A stretch of DNA of 27,969 nucleotides, from assembly GCA_964439415.1 (NCBI GenBank), contig CAYTOJ010000007.1, forward strand, positions 1 through 27,969, in the 5' to 3' direction. Position 1 is the stretch's first letter. Every line of letters starts with the position of its first letter. A program made the translations under genes and the position numbers. Under the pieces are notes generated by a model, which searched no databases, was not told the origin of the DNA, and was given only the letters and a program-made list of their open reading frames with translations. The stretch is from CAYTOJ01 sp964439415 (lineage in GTDB: Bacteria; Pseudomonadota; Alphaproteobacteria; Rickettsiales; CAZAGG01). This document shows positions 1 to 7,400 of the stretch, in pieces.

Positions 1-2
1 GG

Positions 3-401
3 TTCGCACCACTTGAGTTGACAATTGAATATGGCGCGTTTGCTTTTTTGTTCGCGCTTCTGGGGCTGATTGCGCGTTATAAGGTGGAAGGAATATGGCG
101 TGAAAAATCCCGAATATTCACCGCCATAGTGACATTACTTTATATAATTCTGCAGTGCCTGTATTTTAAATTCAGTTGGCCGCAGATATTTTTTGTATGC
201 TTTGGCATGGCATTAATTATAACCGCTCTGGACAGATATAAACTACACTTAATATCTATATCCATACCCATTAATACACCTGTCAAACTATTAGCCAGGT
301 ATTCCTTGCAGTATTATTTTCTGCATAAATTGATATTGCAGGCTTATGCTGTTTATCTCGCTCCACATTACCAATTCTCGCTAAAGTGGTTCGATTTTTA
401 G
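3..401 (+). CDS. 3' end of a polytopic membrane protein, TraX-like (partial)
   Basis: The frame is open from the first bases of the window, so the 5' end lies outside and no internal start needs to be chosen. The visible 130 or so residues are mostly hydrophobic, with about four membrane-spanning stretches separated by short basic loops. The C-terminal part (ARYSLQYYFLHKLILQAYAV) resembles the tyrosine- and leucine-rich last helices of TraX-family proteins, which relate to acyltransferase-like integral membrane proteins and were named for acetylation of F-pilin. The TraX call rests on the look of these helices only and is tentative. The gene converges on the g13-like gene and their ends overlap by four bases, so there is no room for a terminator between them. 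Confidence 0.45.
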   Translation, partial: FAPLELTIEYGAFAFLFALLGLIARYKVEGIWREKSRIFTAIVTLLYIILQCLYFKFSWPQIFFVCFGMALIITALDRYKLHLISISIPINTPVKLLARYSLQYYFLHKLILQAYAVYLAPHYQFSLKWFDF

Positions 402-1246
402 TTGCTTCTTGTTCCGGCGGTTTCAAGTATTTTATCGGTTCCTGGTACATGCGGCTCACCGCGAAAATTCACTGCATTATTAAAGCGGGAAACGCAGGTT
501 TGAAAATTCTTATCGCATCCTGCGGTAATTGTGTAGCTATTCCCCACCGCAATATCAAAAGGCATGGGCAAAGTCAGCAGGATGTTTCCCTGCGAAAACT
601 CCCGCACTTCCATGCTGAGTCCAGCATTTAGCCCGCTGATGAAAGTTAGCAAACCCTGGTTGAAAAATCCGGTGCTCTCCAGCCTTGCAGTATCAGTGAG
701 GGATTGCCGCCCGGCGGTAGCCGTCACGCTCCCGGTTCTGGTGTAACCTGTCATACTCACCTTACATCTGGCATCACCCAGATTCGCCCGGCAACCGGGG
801 GAATATAATTCACCTATCCGGTTATTCAGTTTTTGCATCAGGCCACGAATTTCAGCTACGAACTTTCCCTCCCGTATGGTGATTTCACCAAGCCAGCCCT
901 GACGCAGGGTTATCTTACCCATGGATGCATCTTCATAATTAATTTTGAAGATTTCTATTTCTGCATAATCGTACTTTCCGGCCAGTAGATCAGCTTCAGT
1001 AATACCACTTGAATCCAACAAACCTTCAACATCCAGGTTATCTACTGCCAGGCTGGAACCTGACTCTATCATAGTCGGCATGAATCCGCTGGCCGCTACA
1101 AAATTCAGGCCATCAAAAACTATATCTCTGTCCAGATCGGTAAATCCCAGAACAACTCCATCCCGCCTTTCCAGACGCCACATGGTGCAAAGGGTCATTA
1201 CTTCATCATTCAGGTGATCCTGCAATTCCTGGCTTATGGCTTTCAT
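398..1246 (-). CDS. GTA/phage DUF2163 protein, g13-like tail hub component
   Basis: This 282-residue protein matches the two-part DUF2163 family, called ORFg13 in the Rhodobacter capsulatus gene transfer agent, where it belongs to the baseplate hub at the distal tail. The N-terminal half carries the family pattern (LCTMWRLERRDGVVLGFTDL). The C-terminal part has the cysteine-rich signature: PGCRANLGDARC in the middle, then GCDKNFQTC and NAVNFRGEPHVPG near the end, as in phage BR0599-type proteins. Length is normal for the family. It follows the g12-like gene after two bases, so the two are surely co-transcribed. In RcGTA the next genes would be the NlpC/P60 peptidase g14 and the large g15. Here the gene instead meets a convergent membrane-protein gene, so g14 and g15 are missing from this locus. 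Confidence 0.9.
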   Translation of the reverse strand: MKAISQELQDHLNDEVMTLCTMWRLERRDGVVLGFTDLDRDIVFDGLNFVAASGFMPTMIESGSSLAVDNLDVEGLLDSSGITEADLLAGKYDYAEIEIFKINYEDASMGKITLRQGWLGEITIREGKFVAEIRGLMQKLNNRIGELYSPGCRANLGDARCKVSMTGYTRTGSVTATAGRQSLTDTARLESTGFFNQGLLTFISGLNAGLSMEVREFSQGNILLTLPMPFDIAVGNSYTITAGCDKNFQTCVSRFNNAVNFRGEPHVPGTDKILETAGTRSN

Positions 1247-1248
1247 GA

Positions 1249-1848
1249 CTACAACCTTATCTCAATAACCGGAACATCGTTTACGCTGCTGATGCCGTAA
1301 GTCTCCAGACGTGCTGAGAGGTGATCAGTATCGAAGCGAACAGGCACATCGAATTCAAAATCAGAAGTGATAACAGCGCCGCTTACAGGGGGAGTGCTGA
1401 AAGTAATAATTCCGGTTGCAGAATTTACCGTATAGCCGGAATTTTGCAGCGCTGCGTTTACATACACCTTAACCGTGCCGGATACGGGTTTTTTTATTAT
1501 CCGTGTTTCCTGAACGCCTCCGCTGGAATATATTTTTATCAACTGAAAAGTTGCTCTTGCACCGTCACCAGTGCCAATAACTTGCGCTAGTCCTTCCATA
1601 TCCGCCCAGTCCTTGAAGCGGAAACCATGCGCCCGGCCTTTGCGTGCGCGGAAGAACGCTATCAGGGCTGCCAGTTGTTCATCGCTCCGCACCCCGTGCG
1701 ACACGTTATATCTGGCACGCGGCGCTGACCAGTTGATATTACGCTGCTCAAAACCATTTTCCAGCACCTGGACATTGGTAAAATACTCCGGGCCGCCGCT
1801 GGAACCAAATGATATATCTGCAGGCAGCCGCACCTCATGAAAGGACAT
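1249..1848 (-). CDS. GTA/phage DUF2460 protein, g12-like distal tail protein
   Basis: A 199-residue protein with the DUF2460 (ORFg12) signature. It opens with FHEVRLPADISFGSSGGPEY, has the conserved tract SHGVRSDEQLAALIAFFRAR then GRAHGFRFKDW, and ends with a beta-rich region containing TPP and VPVRFDTD. In RcGTA this protein forms the distal tail ring joining the tail tube to the hub. Length and both termini look complete, with an ATG start. It sits two bases ahead of the g13-like gene. Upstream on the same strand is a three-gene cassette of unknown function instead of the tape-measure gene expected in a canonical GTA operon. Confidence 0.9.
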   Translation of the reverse strand: MSFHEVRLPADISFGSSGGPEYFTNVQVLENGFEQRNINWSAPRARYNVSHGVRSDEQLAALIAFFRARKGRAHGFRFKDWADMEGLAQVIGTGDGARATFQLIKIYSSGGVQETRIIKKPVSGTVKVYVNAALQNSGYTVNSATGIITFSTPPVSGAVITSDFEFDVPVRFDTDHLSARLETYGISSVNDVPVIEIRL

Positions 1849-1902
1849 GGCGTTACTCTGTAATTATGGAATGATAAACTTGGAGATGAGTAAATTACTG
1901 TA

Positions 1903-2628
1903 TTAGGCTCTTGAAGCTTGGCCTTTCGGCTTGCCTATGCTGATATCCTTAGAGATATTAGCTTCAAATGGCACAGCATCAACATCGGGAAATATTTTAC
2001 TTACCGGGTTATTTATACACTGCGCGGCGCATAGCGTGGTATAGAAGATTCCGCTTGTTCCGCGTTCAACAAAAACGTCCCAGTCATGGGCATTTCTTCT
2101 GGGATCATCACTTGTAAACTGCGATCCGTATTCTACCGCCTCAACGGTTTTTACCGCACTTTCAGCCGATTTACCATTGCAGACTTCGTTCACAACCGCA
2201 CATATAGCATGTGGGTTTATGGTGCAGTAATAAGCATTAACCGTATGCATCAGGCTGATTGCCTTATCTAGCTCAGCGCAACACTTTACCAGTTCATCTT
2301 CTTTACTGATATCGCTATACTCAGGGTAAAGCGTTTTAATCAGTTCCATTTCGTACTGAGTGAGAGTTTCGCGGTTCATACCTTCCTTTTTCAGGCGTGG
2401 GTATTCCTCGTTAAAAAACTTCAGTACGGTATCGCGCTTTCTGGCATCCAACGCTAAAGTCCCGGCAATTTTGTCAAGCTGGCCATTAATCTTCTGGCGT
2501 TTCATTATACCAGGTACATCATTTTCATCGCCATGGTCAAATCCCCAATATCCCTTAGAGGCGGCAGAATCATCGTAACCTGATGATGCCGATTCTGTAG
2601 GATATGCGGATTGATTATGCGAACTCAT
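1903..2628 (-). CDS. Hypothetical protein, third gene of a cassette inside the GTA block
   Basis: I do not recognise this 241-residue protein. The first 35 residues are Ser/Gly/Asp-rich and probably disordered. Residues 45 to 110 are charged and helical (NEEYPRLKKEGMNRETL). The rest has six cysteines, including a CC pair and CAVVNEVC. No signal peptide or transmembrane segment is visible. ATG at 2628 is chosen over the in-frame GTG at 2631 because it shares one base with the TGA of the upstream gene (TGATG), the usual layout of translational coupling. It is the last of three same-strand genes (3779 to 1903) lying between the g11-slot gene and g12. That position suggests recruitment into, or insertion into, the tail operon. 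Function unknown. Confidence 0.7.
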   Translation of the reverse strand: MSSHNQSAYPTESASSGYDDSAASKGYWGFDHGDENDVPGIMKRQKINGQLDKIAGTLALDARKRDTVLKFFNEEYPRLKKEGMNRETLTQYEMELIKTLYPEYSDISKEDELVKCCAELDKAISLMHTVNAYYCTINPHAICAVVNEVCNGKSAESAVKTVEAVEYGSQFTSDDPRRNAHDWDVFVERGTSGIFYTTLCAAQCINNPVSKIFPDVDAVPFEANISKDISIGKPKGQASRA

Positions 2629-3185
2629 CACGCGCCTACCATAGCCCCGTTAGCTTTATTTGGTGTTTCAATACCAAGAGTTTTAAGCATAGCAGTAGAG
2701 AGTGGACTAAAAGACTGTGCTGGATCTACATCAACAAGTCCAGTTTGTTCCAATCTGTTAAAGAAATCATGAAAACCACCAGCAAAAAGTATACTCAAAG
2801 GTCCAGGCTCCACTAAATTCTCATCATCTCCAACTTCTCTACGCCTTCCCTCTTGCAATCTCATATTCTGCTCATGCCGCTGCCAGTCTGCTCTAACCTG
2901 CTCCATATTTCCCCCGTCTAACTTTGGTTCACTGTATGATGGCTGGCTGTCTGAAGTTAAAGTGCGCTGGTTGGGTTGCCCTTCACTACGACCTGCTATT
3001 TTACTCATATAGAATGAAAATCTGCTAACCACAGGGCTTGCAACTTTATTTAAAAATTCCCCAAAAGGTGTTATCCCTGTCCAGGTGCTATCTGAATCAT
3101 TACCACTTCCGTTAGTATTATCCTCGCTACCATCGCCATTATTGTCATGCTGCCAGTGCTGTCTATCCTCGTTCCACCTAGCCAT
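2628..3185 (-). CDS. Hypothetical hydrophilic protein, second gene of the cassette
   Basis: A 185-residue protein I do not recognise. Its N-terminal 35 residues are low-complexity, rich in Asn, Asp, Gly and Ser (WQHDNNGDGSEDNTNGSGND). A central amphipathic part (EFLNKVASPVVSRFSFYMSK) is followed by a Gln/Arg-rich helix (MEQVRADWQRHEQNMRLQEG). The C-terminal third is more hydrophobic but has no clear membrane segment. It starts 6 bases after the stop of the upstream cassette gene, and its stop overlaps the start of the downstream one, so the three form a tight operon. Low-complexity linkers of this kind occur in phage structural and secreted accessory proteins, but nothing here identifies a role. 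Confidence 0.7.
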   Translation of the reverse strand: MARWNEDRQHWQHDNNGDGSEDNTNGSGNDSDSTWTGITPFGEFLNKVASPVVSRFSFYMSKIAGRSEGQPNQRTLTSDSQPSYSEPKLDGGNMEQVRADWQRHEQNMRLQEGRRREVGDDENLVEPGPLSILFAGGFHDFFNRLEQTGLVDVDPAQSFSPLSTAMLKTLGIETPNKANGAMVGA

Positions 3186-3191
3186 TATGTT

Positions 3192-3779
3192 TTACCCCGA
3201 TTTTGTTTGTTCCTGATTTTCTGCTTCCTGCTGCTGTGCGCGCACGCGGTCAGCCTTGCTTTCCATAAGCGGTATATTGCCAAGGGCTGGCGCAGCTTTT
3301 GCGGGTGCTGGCTTTGCTGGCGCAGGCACTGGCATTTTTGGCCCCTGCACCGCTACCATCAACTGCTCACCCGCCGCTTTCATGGACATTATTATCTGCG
3401 CATCGCGCACACGGTCTGAAAGTTTCACCGCCATTTTCAAAGCATCCGCTTTAGAAATCCCTATCTCAAAATTGCTGGACCACCTGAGCGCACCCATAAG
3501 ATTACCACGGAATTCCTTCAGCCCCACCGGCCCGGCCAGCTGCTTCTTTATGGCTTTCTGAATCATCATCAGCCGTTGCCGCACTATATGATTCTGCGGC
3601 AGTTCCGAAATCATGTCATCAGTGATAGCACCGCTTTCCAGCAGGCGCACAAGCTCATCGTCAGGGGTCTGACTCATCTCCCTAAGCCCCCCCTCCTTAA
3701 TCGCGGGAAGCTCCTCTATATCCTCAACCTGTTTTTTAGCTTTCAGGAATTTCATACTCTCATTATAAGCCGCTCTCAT
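3192..3779 (-). CDS. Hypothetical protein with Pro/Ala-rich linker, first gene of the cassette
   Basis: A 195-residue soluble protein of unknown family. Residues 1-150 are mostly helical and charged (DDELVRLLESGAITDDMI; RQRLMMIQKAIKKQLAGP). A Pro/Ala/Lys linker follows around residues 150-165 (PVPAPAKPAPAKAAPALG), then a Gln/Glu-rich tail. Such a linker often joins a globular domain to a flexible C-terminus. ATG at 3779 is the farthest start and a second ATG lies eight codons in; no strong Shine-Dalgarno is seen before either. A composite three-hairpin repeat begins 15 bases upstream, so any promoter for the three-gene cassette must lie in or beyond the repeat. Confidence 0.7.
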   Translation of the reverse strand: MRAAYNESMKFLKAKKQVEDIEELPAIKEGGLREMSQTPDDELVRLLESGAITDDMISELPQNHIVRQRLMMIQKAIKKQLAGPVGLKEFRGNLMGALRWSSNFEIGISKADALKMAVKLSDRVRDAQIIMSMKAAGEQLMVAVQGPKMPVPAPAKPAPAKAAPALGNIPLMESKADRVRAQQQEAENQEQTKSG

Positions 3780-3794
3780 TACGCTTTTATTAAA

Positions 3795-3933
3795 ATATAC
3801 TGCTCGCGTCTATGATATGTGGAATTTTTGCAGTTAATTTGCGAGCAGTATATACGCGCATGGGGCTGGGTTGGCGGCCATGCGCAAATATATAAAGATA
3901 TACTAAAACACTCTTAGGGTGTTTTAGTATATC
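3795..3933 (+). repeat. Composite three-hairpin repeat, copy 1
   Basis: Three hairpins in fixed order. SL1 has a 13-bp perfect stem (ATATACTGCTCGC, 3795-3807, with its complement at 3841-3853) and a 33-nt loop. SL2 is GCGCATGG (3856-3863) paired with CCATGCGC (3878-3885) around a G-rich 14-nt loop. A short A/T linker follows. SL3 has a 15-bp perfect stem (GATATACTAAAACAC, 3897-3911, with 3919-3933) and a 7-nt loop. The element fills the gap between the start of the three-gene cassette and the stop codon of the g11-slot gene, whose TGA overlaps the last bases of SL3. No run of T follows SL3 on either strand, so it is not a standard terminator. Confidence 0.9.
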
Positions 3934-4255
3934 ACAAATACCGAGCAGAACGGCGCAGAATTGCAGCCAGATCAGCCGCCATCTGGCCTTCTGATTTTCT
4001 ATTGCCTGTCATTCGGCCATTTTGCGCACCAGTATTAAAACTCTGTGTTGCAAAAGCTCCTGAGTTCATGACCGCAGCGGCGGCATTAGCACTTTTAATT
4101 GCTGATACCAGCCAGGAATCCATACGTTTCTGTAAGTCTGACAATACCTTATCACCTAATGCCTCCACCCCCCGTAACTGTTGCTCAATTTCACCCAGGC
4201 TGTTCCTCAGATTAGCATCGTTAATGCTGGCTTTAATATCCAGTGTTTTTGCCAT
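3932..4255 (-). CDS. Small protein in the g11 (tape-measure) slot of the GTA block
   Basis: A 107-residue protein, mostly predicted helix: an N-terminal NDANLRNSLGEIEQQLRGVE stretch with heptad-like spacing, an Ala-rich centre, and a basic C-terminus (MAADLAAILRRSARYL). It lies between the g9-like major tail protein and g12/g13, where RcGTA carries the tape-measure gene g11, and its helical character fits a shortened tape-measure or chaperone-like protein. It is about half the length I would expect for g11, and I see no diagnostic motif, so the assignment is positional. The gene is bracketed by two direct copies of the three-hairpin repeat, and its stop codon overlaps the end of copy 1. A 3' truncation by the repeat is therefore possible. 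Confidence 0.55.
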   Translation of the reverse strand: MAKTLDIKASINDANLRNSLGEIEQQLRGVEALGDKVLSDLQKRMDSWLVSAIKSANAAAAVMNSGAFATQSFNTGAQNGRMTGNRKSEGQMAADLAAILRRSARYL

Positions 4256-4349
4256 GATTTATTCCCCGCTTTGCAAAATTACCGCAATCATAAAAGTGTA
4301 TTCCTTAATGACCTCAGAAAATATTAAGATTTTTTCTATAATCTGAAGT

Positions 4350-4490
4350 ATATACTGCCCGCGTATGAAGAGTGCATTTGTTGAGGTTAGTTTGCGAGCA
4401 GTTGATATATAAGCGCATGGGGCTGGATTGGCGGCCATGCGCAAAATATAAAAGATATACTTATCGTACTCTTGAAGTGCGATAAGTATA
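4350..4490 (+). repeat. Composite three-hairpin repeat, copy 2
   Basis: Same order and orientation as copy 1. SL1 is partly decayed: TATACTGCCCGCG at 4351-4363 pairs imperfectly with GCGAGCAG and TATA near 4394-4409. SL2 is intact: GCGCATGG at 4413-4420 with CCATGCGC at 4435-4442, and its loop differs from copy 1 at one base. The linker AAAATATAAAAGA is conserved. SL3 is TATACTTATCGTAC (4456-4469) with GTGCGATAAGTATA (4477-4490) and the 7-nt loop TCTTGAA. Compared with copies 3 and 4, one stem pair is changed on both sides (C-G to T-A) and another is a G-T wobble. It lies just ahead of, and probably overlaps, the plus-strand gene that follows. Confidence 0.88.
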
Positions 4491-5365
4491 CCGCACAATG
4501 GAGACTACCCCTGAAATCCATAGCCAACTTATTTTATGTCACCTGGGTTTACATTCCGCCCTATGCCTATGTGCTGTGCGCCGGGCTTCTGGTGCTGTTC
4601 TTCGTTATACAGTCAGCACGGCACAAGGAACTTAAAAACCTGAAAAAGTTTTACTCAGGTTATGAAATACAGGATACCTTTATAGAATCCCTGATCGGCA
4701 AAGTAAGCCTGCAAGGCGCGGCTATTGCCTATGGTGTGTTGTTCGCACTCTTCTTTACAGCTATTTATCATTTAAACAGTGCTTATGATCGCGGAACCAG
4801 CAAATACCCAGGTGGAGTGCAGCAGATAGAAACGGAAATGACTTACCTGAGGCGCGATATGGAAACTCTGAAAGCAGAGAAGGAGAGCGCATTACAGGAA
4901 CTGGCCAGATATGTTGGCGATTCTGATATGGAAGCCACCGTAAACAATGTAAAAGGCAATTACCGCAACCTGTTCATAAACTACTTTTACCTTGAGAACT
5001 GTAATGCTGCAAATGCTTATGAGTCCGCCGCTCTTGCTTCAATGATGACTCTGGAGCTTAACAACTACAAAGCCACCATTGGTGACATCTGGGACGGGGT
5101 AAACGCCGCCCGTGCCTACTTCAAACAACATTACATTAACAGCCCCTGCGATAAGGAAGCCCTTGAGCAGATTGCCACTATCCAGAGAAAATACGTGGAT
5201 GTTGCCATAAAAAACCTACAAGCTGAGTTTTCACTGAATCCCCCAACCCGCCTGCCAGGGGCATTATTCTCTAATCCCGCGCAGAATGCGCAAGCCGCGC
5301 AACCCATTGCTAGAGATGCCAATCAGCAGGTAGTAACCCCTGAGCCAAATGCCGGGCAGAATTAG
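4472..5365 (+). CDS. Hypothetical membrane protein with coiled coil; start inside a repeat hairpin
   Basis: An unrecognised protein of up to 297 residues. It has two membrane segments, near residues 30-47 (AYVLCAGLLVLFFVIQ) and 85-103 (IAYGVLFALFFTAIYHL). A coiled-coil stretch follows (TEMTYLRRDMETLKAEKESA), then a mixed soluble domain and a Pro/Ala/Gln-rich tail, so a large soluble part follows the second helix. No ATG or GTG lies upstream of the first membrane helix in this frame. The only standard candidate is TTG at 4472, inside the loop of SL3 of repeat copy 2. Either translation starts there or the original N-terminus was replaced when the repeat arrived. It points against the flanking GTA genes and is followed by another envelope-type gene. 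Function unknown. Confidence 0.65.
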   Translation: MKCDKYTAQWRLPLKSIANLFYVTWVYIPPYAYVLCAGLLVLFFVIQSARHKELKNLKKFYSGYEIQDTFIESLIGKVSLQGAAIAYGVLFALFFTAIYHLNSAYDRGTSKYPGGVQQIETEMTYLRRDMETLKAEKESALQELARYVGDSDMEATVNNVKGNYRNLFINYFYLENCNAANAYESAALASMMTLELNNYKATIGDIWDGVNAARAYFKQHYINSPCDKEALEQIATIQRKYVDVAIKNLQAEFSLNPPTRLPGALFSNPAQNAQAAQPIARDANQQVVTPEPNAGQN

Positions 5366-5485
5366 ATCCTACTTTTGTTACATGTATATTAAGGTTTTTT
5401 GAAAATCCTTATTTTCGGCCATATCAGGCAATGCAATCCCAAATAATTTAATCTTTATTAACCATTGGCTGCTAAATTTGTTGTT

Positions 5486-5959
5486 ATGAAATTAGCAACC
5501 TTTATATCCATTATACTCATGGCGTTCAGCGGTTCGGTCGCAACTGCTTATGTGCAGGTGCATAACCCAGGGATGCTGAAAGAATTGCTTATTCAGATTG
5601 ATGTTTTCGGTGTATCCAGCGCATCAATTGAAGAAAAGCGACGCAGGAACACTATAACTTTCCTGCCAGTCCCCTTTGAGCAACGCGAGGCTCTGAAAAA
5701 TCGCACGGTATTTTTAGGTGCAACCAAGGAGATGGTAATACTGGCGATAGGTGAACCAAAAACCGTATCAAAGCCCAGGAGCGCAGATAAAGCGGAAGAT
5801 AAGGAATCATGGGTTTATTATTTTGGTGACGATGCCCGCCCTACACTACTCAATTTTGCCAATAACAAACTGATTTCCACTGAAAAAGGCTCAGCTATAG
5901 ATATTGACTTGGCAAATCAGAACAACCTGCAAATTCTGCATACTCAAGCTAAGAACTAA
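5486..5959 (+). CDS. Secreted protein with BamE/SmpA-like domain
   Basis: A 157-residue protein starting at ATG 5486; the in-frame TTG seven codons earlier would place charge-poor residues ahead of a good signal peptide. Residues 1-21 (MKLATFISIILMAFSGSVAT) are a signal sequence with an Ala-rich end and no lipobox cysteine. The C-terminal half (FLGATKEMVILAIGEPKTVS, then WVYYFGDD and a final strand LLNFANNKLIST) has the SmpA/OmlA/BamE pattern: a helix followed by G-x-P, then beta strands with W-x-Y-Y. In that family BamE is a lipoprotein of the outer-membrane assembly complex; here a non-lipidated relative is suggested. Its end overlaps the convergent g9-like gene by 11 bases. Family assignment is by pattern only. 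Confidence 0.6.
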   Translation: MKLATFISIILMAFSGSVATAYVQVHNPGMLKELLIQIDVFGVSSASIEEKRRRNTITFLPVPFEQREALKNRTVFLGATKEMVILAIGEPKTVSKPRSADKAEDKESWVYYFGDDARPTLLNFANNKLISTEKGSAIDIDLANQNNLQILHTQAKN

Positions 5960-6359
5960 AAACAACTACTCCAGCACTTTCCAGAGTAATTACCGTTGTT
6001 TCCTCACTGGTATACTCACCTGCCCTTTCATAATAACTGACCATGAATGCGCCTTGCAGTTCATTGCCGTTACCAAAGGATATTTGAAAATTGCGGCCAA
6101 GTCCCCCGAACGCTGTCTGGCGCAGAATTTCCTCAGCCGTGCTATCAGTAAATAAACCAATCCCTGAAACCGTAACAAAGCGGATACCGCCGCCATCCTG
6201 CAATTTTCTCCATGCTCCGCTATCAACATTGGATGCATCAATAAGCCTTGTATTCAGTGCCAGCTTAGTAATGCGCATTCCACCGATAGTTGTAAAACTC
6301 TCCTCAATTGCGCCGTCACCAACTTTCAGCAGCACCAGTGAGCCTTTCTGAGCCGTCAT
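5949..6359 (-). CDS. GTA/phage major tail protein, g9-like (TP901-1 type)
   Basis: A 136-residue protein with the typical start TAQKGSLVLLKVGDG and a following TIGGMRITKLALNTRLIDAS. The pattern SGAWRKLQDGG, then VSGIGLF, then a final beta-rich stretch GAFMVSYYERAGEY with LESAGVVVF, matches the major tail tube protein of alphaproteobacterial gene transfer agents (ORFg9). These subunits stack into the hollow tail tube. Length is complete. In RcGTA, g10 and a small g10.1 follow; here the next gene on this strand is the g11-slot gene, 1.7 kb further, after two plus-strand genes and a repeat. The g8-like gene that should precede it directly is separated from it by a plus-strand gene and a palindromic element. 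Confidence 0.9.
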   Translation of the reverse strand: MTAQKGSLVLLKVGDGAIEESFTTIGGMRITKLALNTRLIDASNVDSGAWRKLQDGGGIRFVTVSGIGLFTDSTAEEILRQTAFGGLGRNFQISFGNGNELQGAFMVSYYERAGEYTSEETTVITLESAGVVVFSS

Positions 6360-6453
6360 AATTATCCCATTTCATATAATTGATGCTTAATTTTCAAAAA
6401 ACATTAACTCTGTCTTTAGTTTTTCTTCATGAATAGCTTTTAAGTTGCCATGT

Positions 6454-6882
6454 ATGAGCAATGAGAAAACAACAGACAAATTCATACAGCTATTAGCCCG
6501 CGAGGTTATAGCCACAGGTATCAATCATATATCCTACAGCCTGGAGGATACCTTCCTGCTCAGGCAGCACCTTTGCCGCCCCTTAAAACCAAACCCCAAT
6601 GAGCGGGACAACCAGGATATCGCAGAACTGGTAATACTGACCCGCTCACTAATTAACGGCAGAAATGAAGACGCAGCCGCAATGGCTGATAACTTCAGAA
6701 AAGCTAGAGAGTTACTAGCGGCTCTTTTACCTTGCGAAGACCTGTATGATAATGAAAGCAGCCTGGATTTTCATCATCACGGTGATTTGCTGTATGAAAT
6801 CTCCCGCCTGCTGGCATCCCCCGTGAATGTTGTCACAGCCAGGATTATTTCCCATAATCAAGCTATTCAGCTTGCCGCTTAA
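6454..6882 (+). CDS. Hypothetical soluble protein between g9 and g8
   Basis: A 142-residue, probably all-helical soluble protein with no signal peptide, and no family I recognise. ATG at 6454 is preferred to the in-frame TTG nine bases earlier. Visible features are an acidic and polar middle (PNPNERDNQDIAELVILTRS), an amphipathic helix (MADNFRKARELLAALL), a local His run (LDFHHHGDLLYEI) and a hydrophobic C-terminus. It lies on the opposite strand to the GTA genes on either side. Its TAA stop is followed at once by the left tip of a 146-bp palindromic element, suggesting that gene and element arrived or were moved together. Function unknown. Confidence 0.65.
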   Translation: MSNEKTTDKFIQLLAREVIATGINHISYSLEDTFLLRQHLCRPLKPNPNERDNQDIAELVILTRSLINGRNEDAAAMADNFRKARELLAALLPCEDLYDNESSLDFHHHGDLLYEISRLLASPVNVVTARIISHNQAIQLAA

Positions 6883-7028
6883 TAGACTTCTTTCGAAACT
6901 CGCTGCGGTGAGCAAAATGCGCGAAGCTAGCATCGCAAAAACGCAAGTGTACAAAGAAGTACATGCGGATTTGAGAAGCTTAAGCCAAAGCAAGTTTGCC
7001 AGCGCAGTAGAGTTTGGGGAGAAGTCTA
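6883..7028. repeat. 146-bp palindromic element with TAGACTTCT tips
   Basis: The tips are perfect inverted repeats: TAGACTTCT at 6883-6891 and AGAAGTCTA at 7020-7028. The similarity continues inward (AAACTCGCTGCG on the left, complement of the right AAACTCTACTGCG) for some 40 bases with mismatches. The interior holds no gene, although one plus-strand frame stays open through it from the flanking gene. The left tip follows directly on the TAA of the upstream gene. The right tip supplies the TAG stop of the g8-like gene on the other strand. Size, palindromy and open frames recall Rickettsia palindromic elements or a MITE. It differs in sequence from the three-hairpin repeats here, and I see no second copy in this window. 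Confidence 0.8.
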
Positions 7029-7400
7029 AAATACTGCCCTAAACCTGATTTGCGCATGATATGTCACTCCATCACCTTCCAGCGTGACTTCTCCACCAGT
7101 GCATTTTAAATTCGTAACGTCAGGGTAATCCTGCAATAGCTCATAAACACGAAGCAGTATTGCCTGCACTTCTGCCTTCCCCTCGCTGCGGCTGAAGGCA
7201 TGAATATCAAGCAAACTTTCCGTCAACGGCGTAAGTCTGGCTGAAATATCCCTGAAATTTGCGGTATTTATAACTATGAATGGAAACGCGGCATCTTCGG
7301 GAACATAGTCATAAATTCCGGCCATATTGTTTAAAGTGGCATCCCCCGCCAGCCTGCCATATATAACTTGCTGGAGAGCATTAAAATCAACCGCACTCAT
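7026..7400 (-). CDS. GTA/phage DUF3168 protein, g8-like tail terminator
   Basis: A 124-residue protein of the DUF3168 family (ORFg8), the tail-completion/terminator protein of HK97-like phages and gene transfer agents. Evidence: N-terminal FNALQQVIYGRLAGD, the conserved PEDAAFPFIVIN, then LDIHAFSRSEG and a final strand QIRFRAVF. Length is normal. The start overlaps the stop of the g7-like gene (ATGA), the usual arrangement in these operons. The stop codon is provided by the right tip of a palindromic element, so the element inserted precisely at, or slightly inside, the original 3' end. The C-terminal residues still look like the family, so function need not be lost. Confidence 0.9.
   Translation of the reverse strand: MSAVDFNALQQVIYGRLAGDATLNNMAGIYDYVPEDAAFPFIVINTANFRDISARLTPLTESLLDIHAFSRSEGKAEVQAILLRVYELLQDYPDVTNLKCTGGEVTLEGDGVTYHAQIRFRAVF

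Noticed and set aside
3795..4490. CRISPR-like repeats
   Set aside because: Only two copies here, about 415 bp apart with a gene between them, with internal hairpins and no regular short spacers or cas genes.
6827..7042. 71-codon plus-strand frame across the palindromic element as a gene
   Set aside because: It begins within the preceding gene in another frame and most of it is the palindrome itself; no ribosome-binding site.
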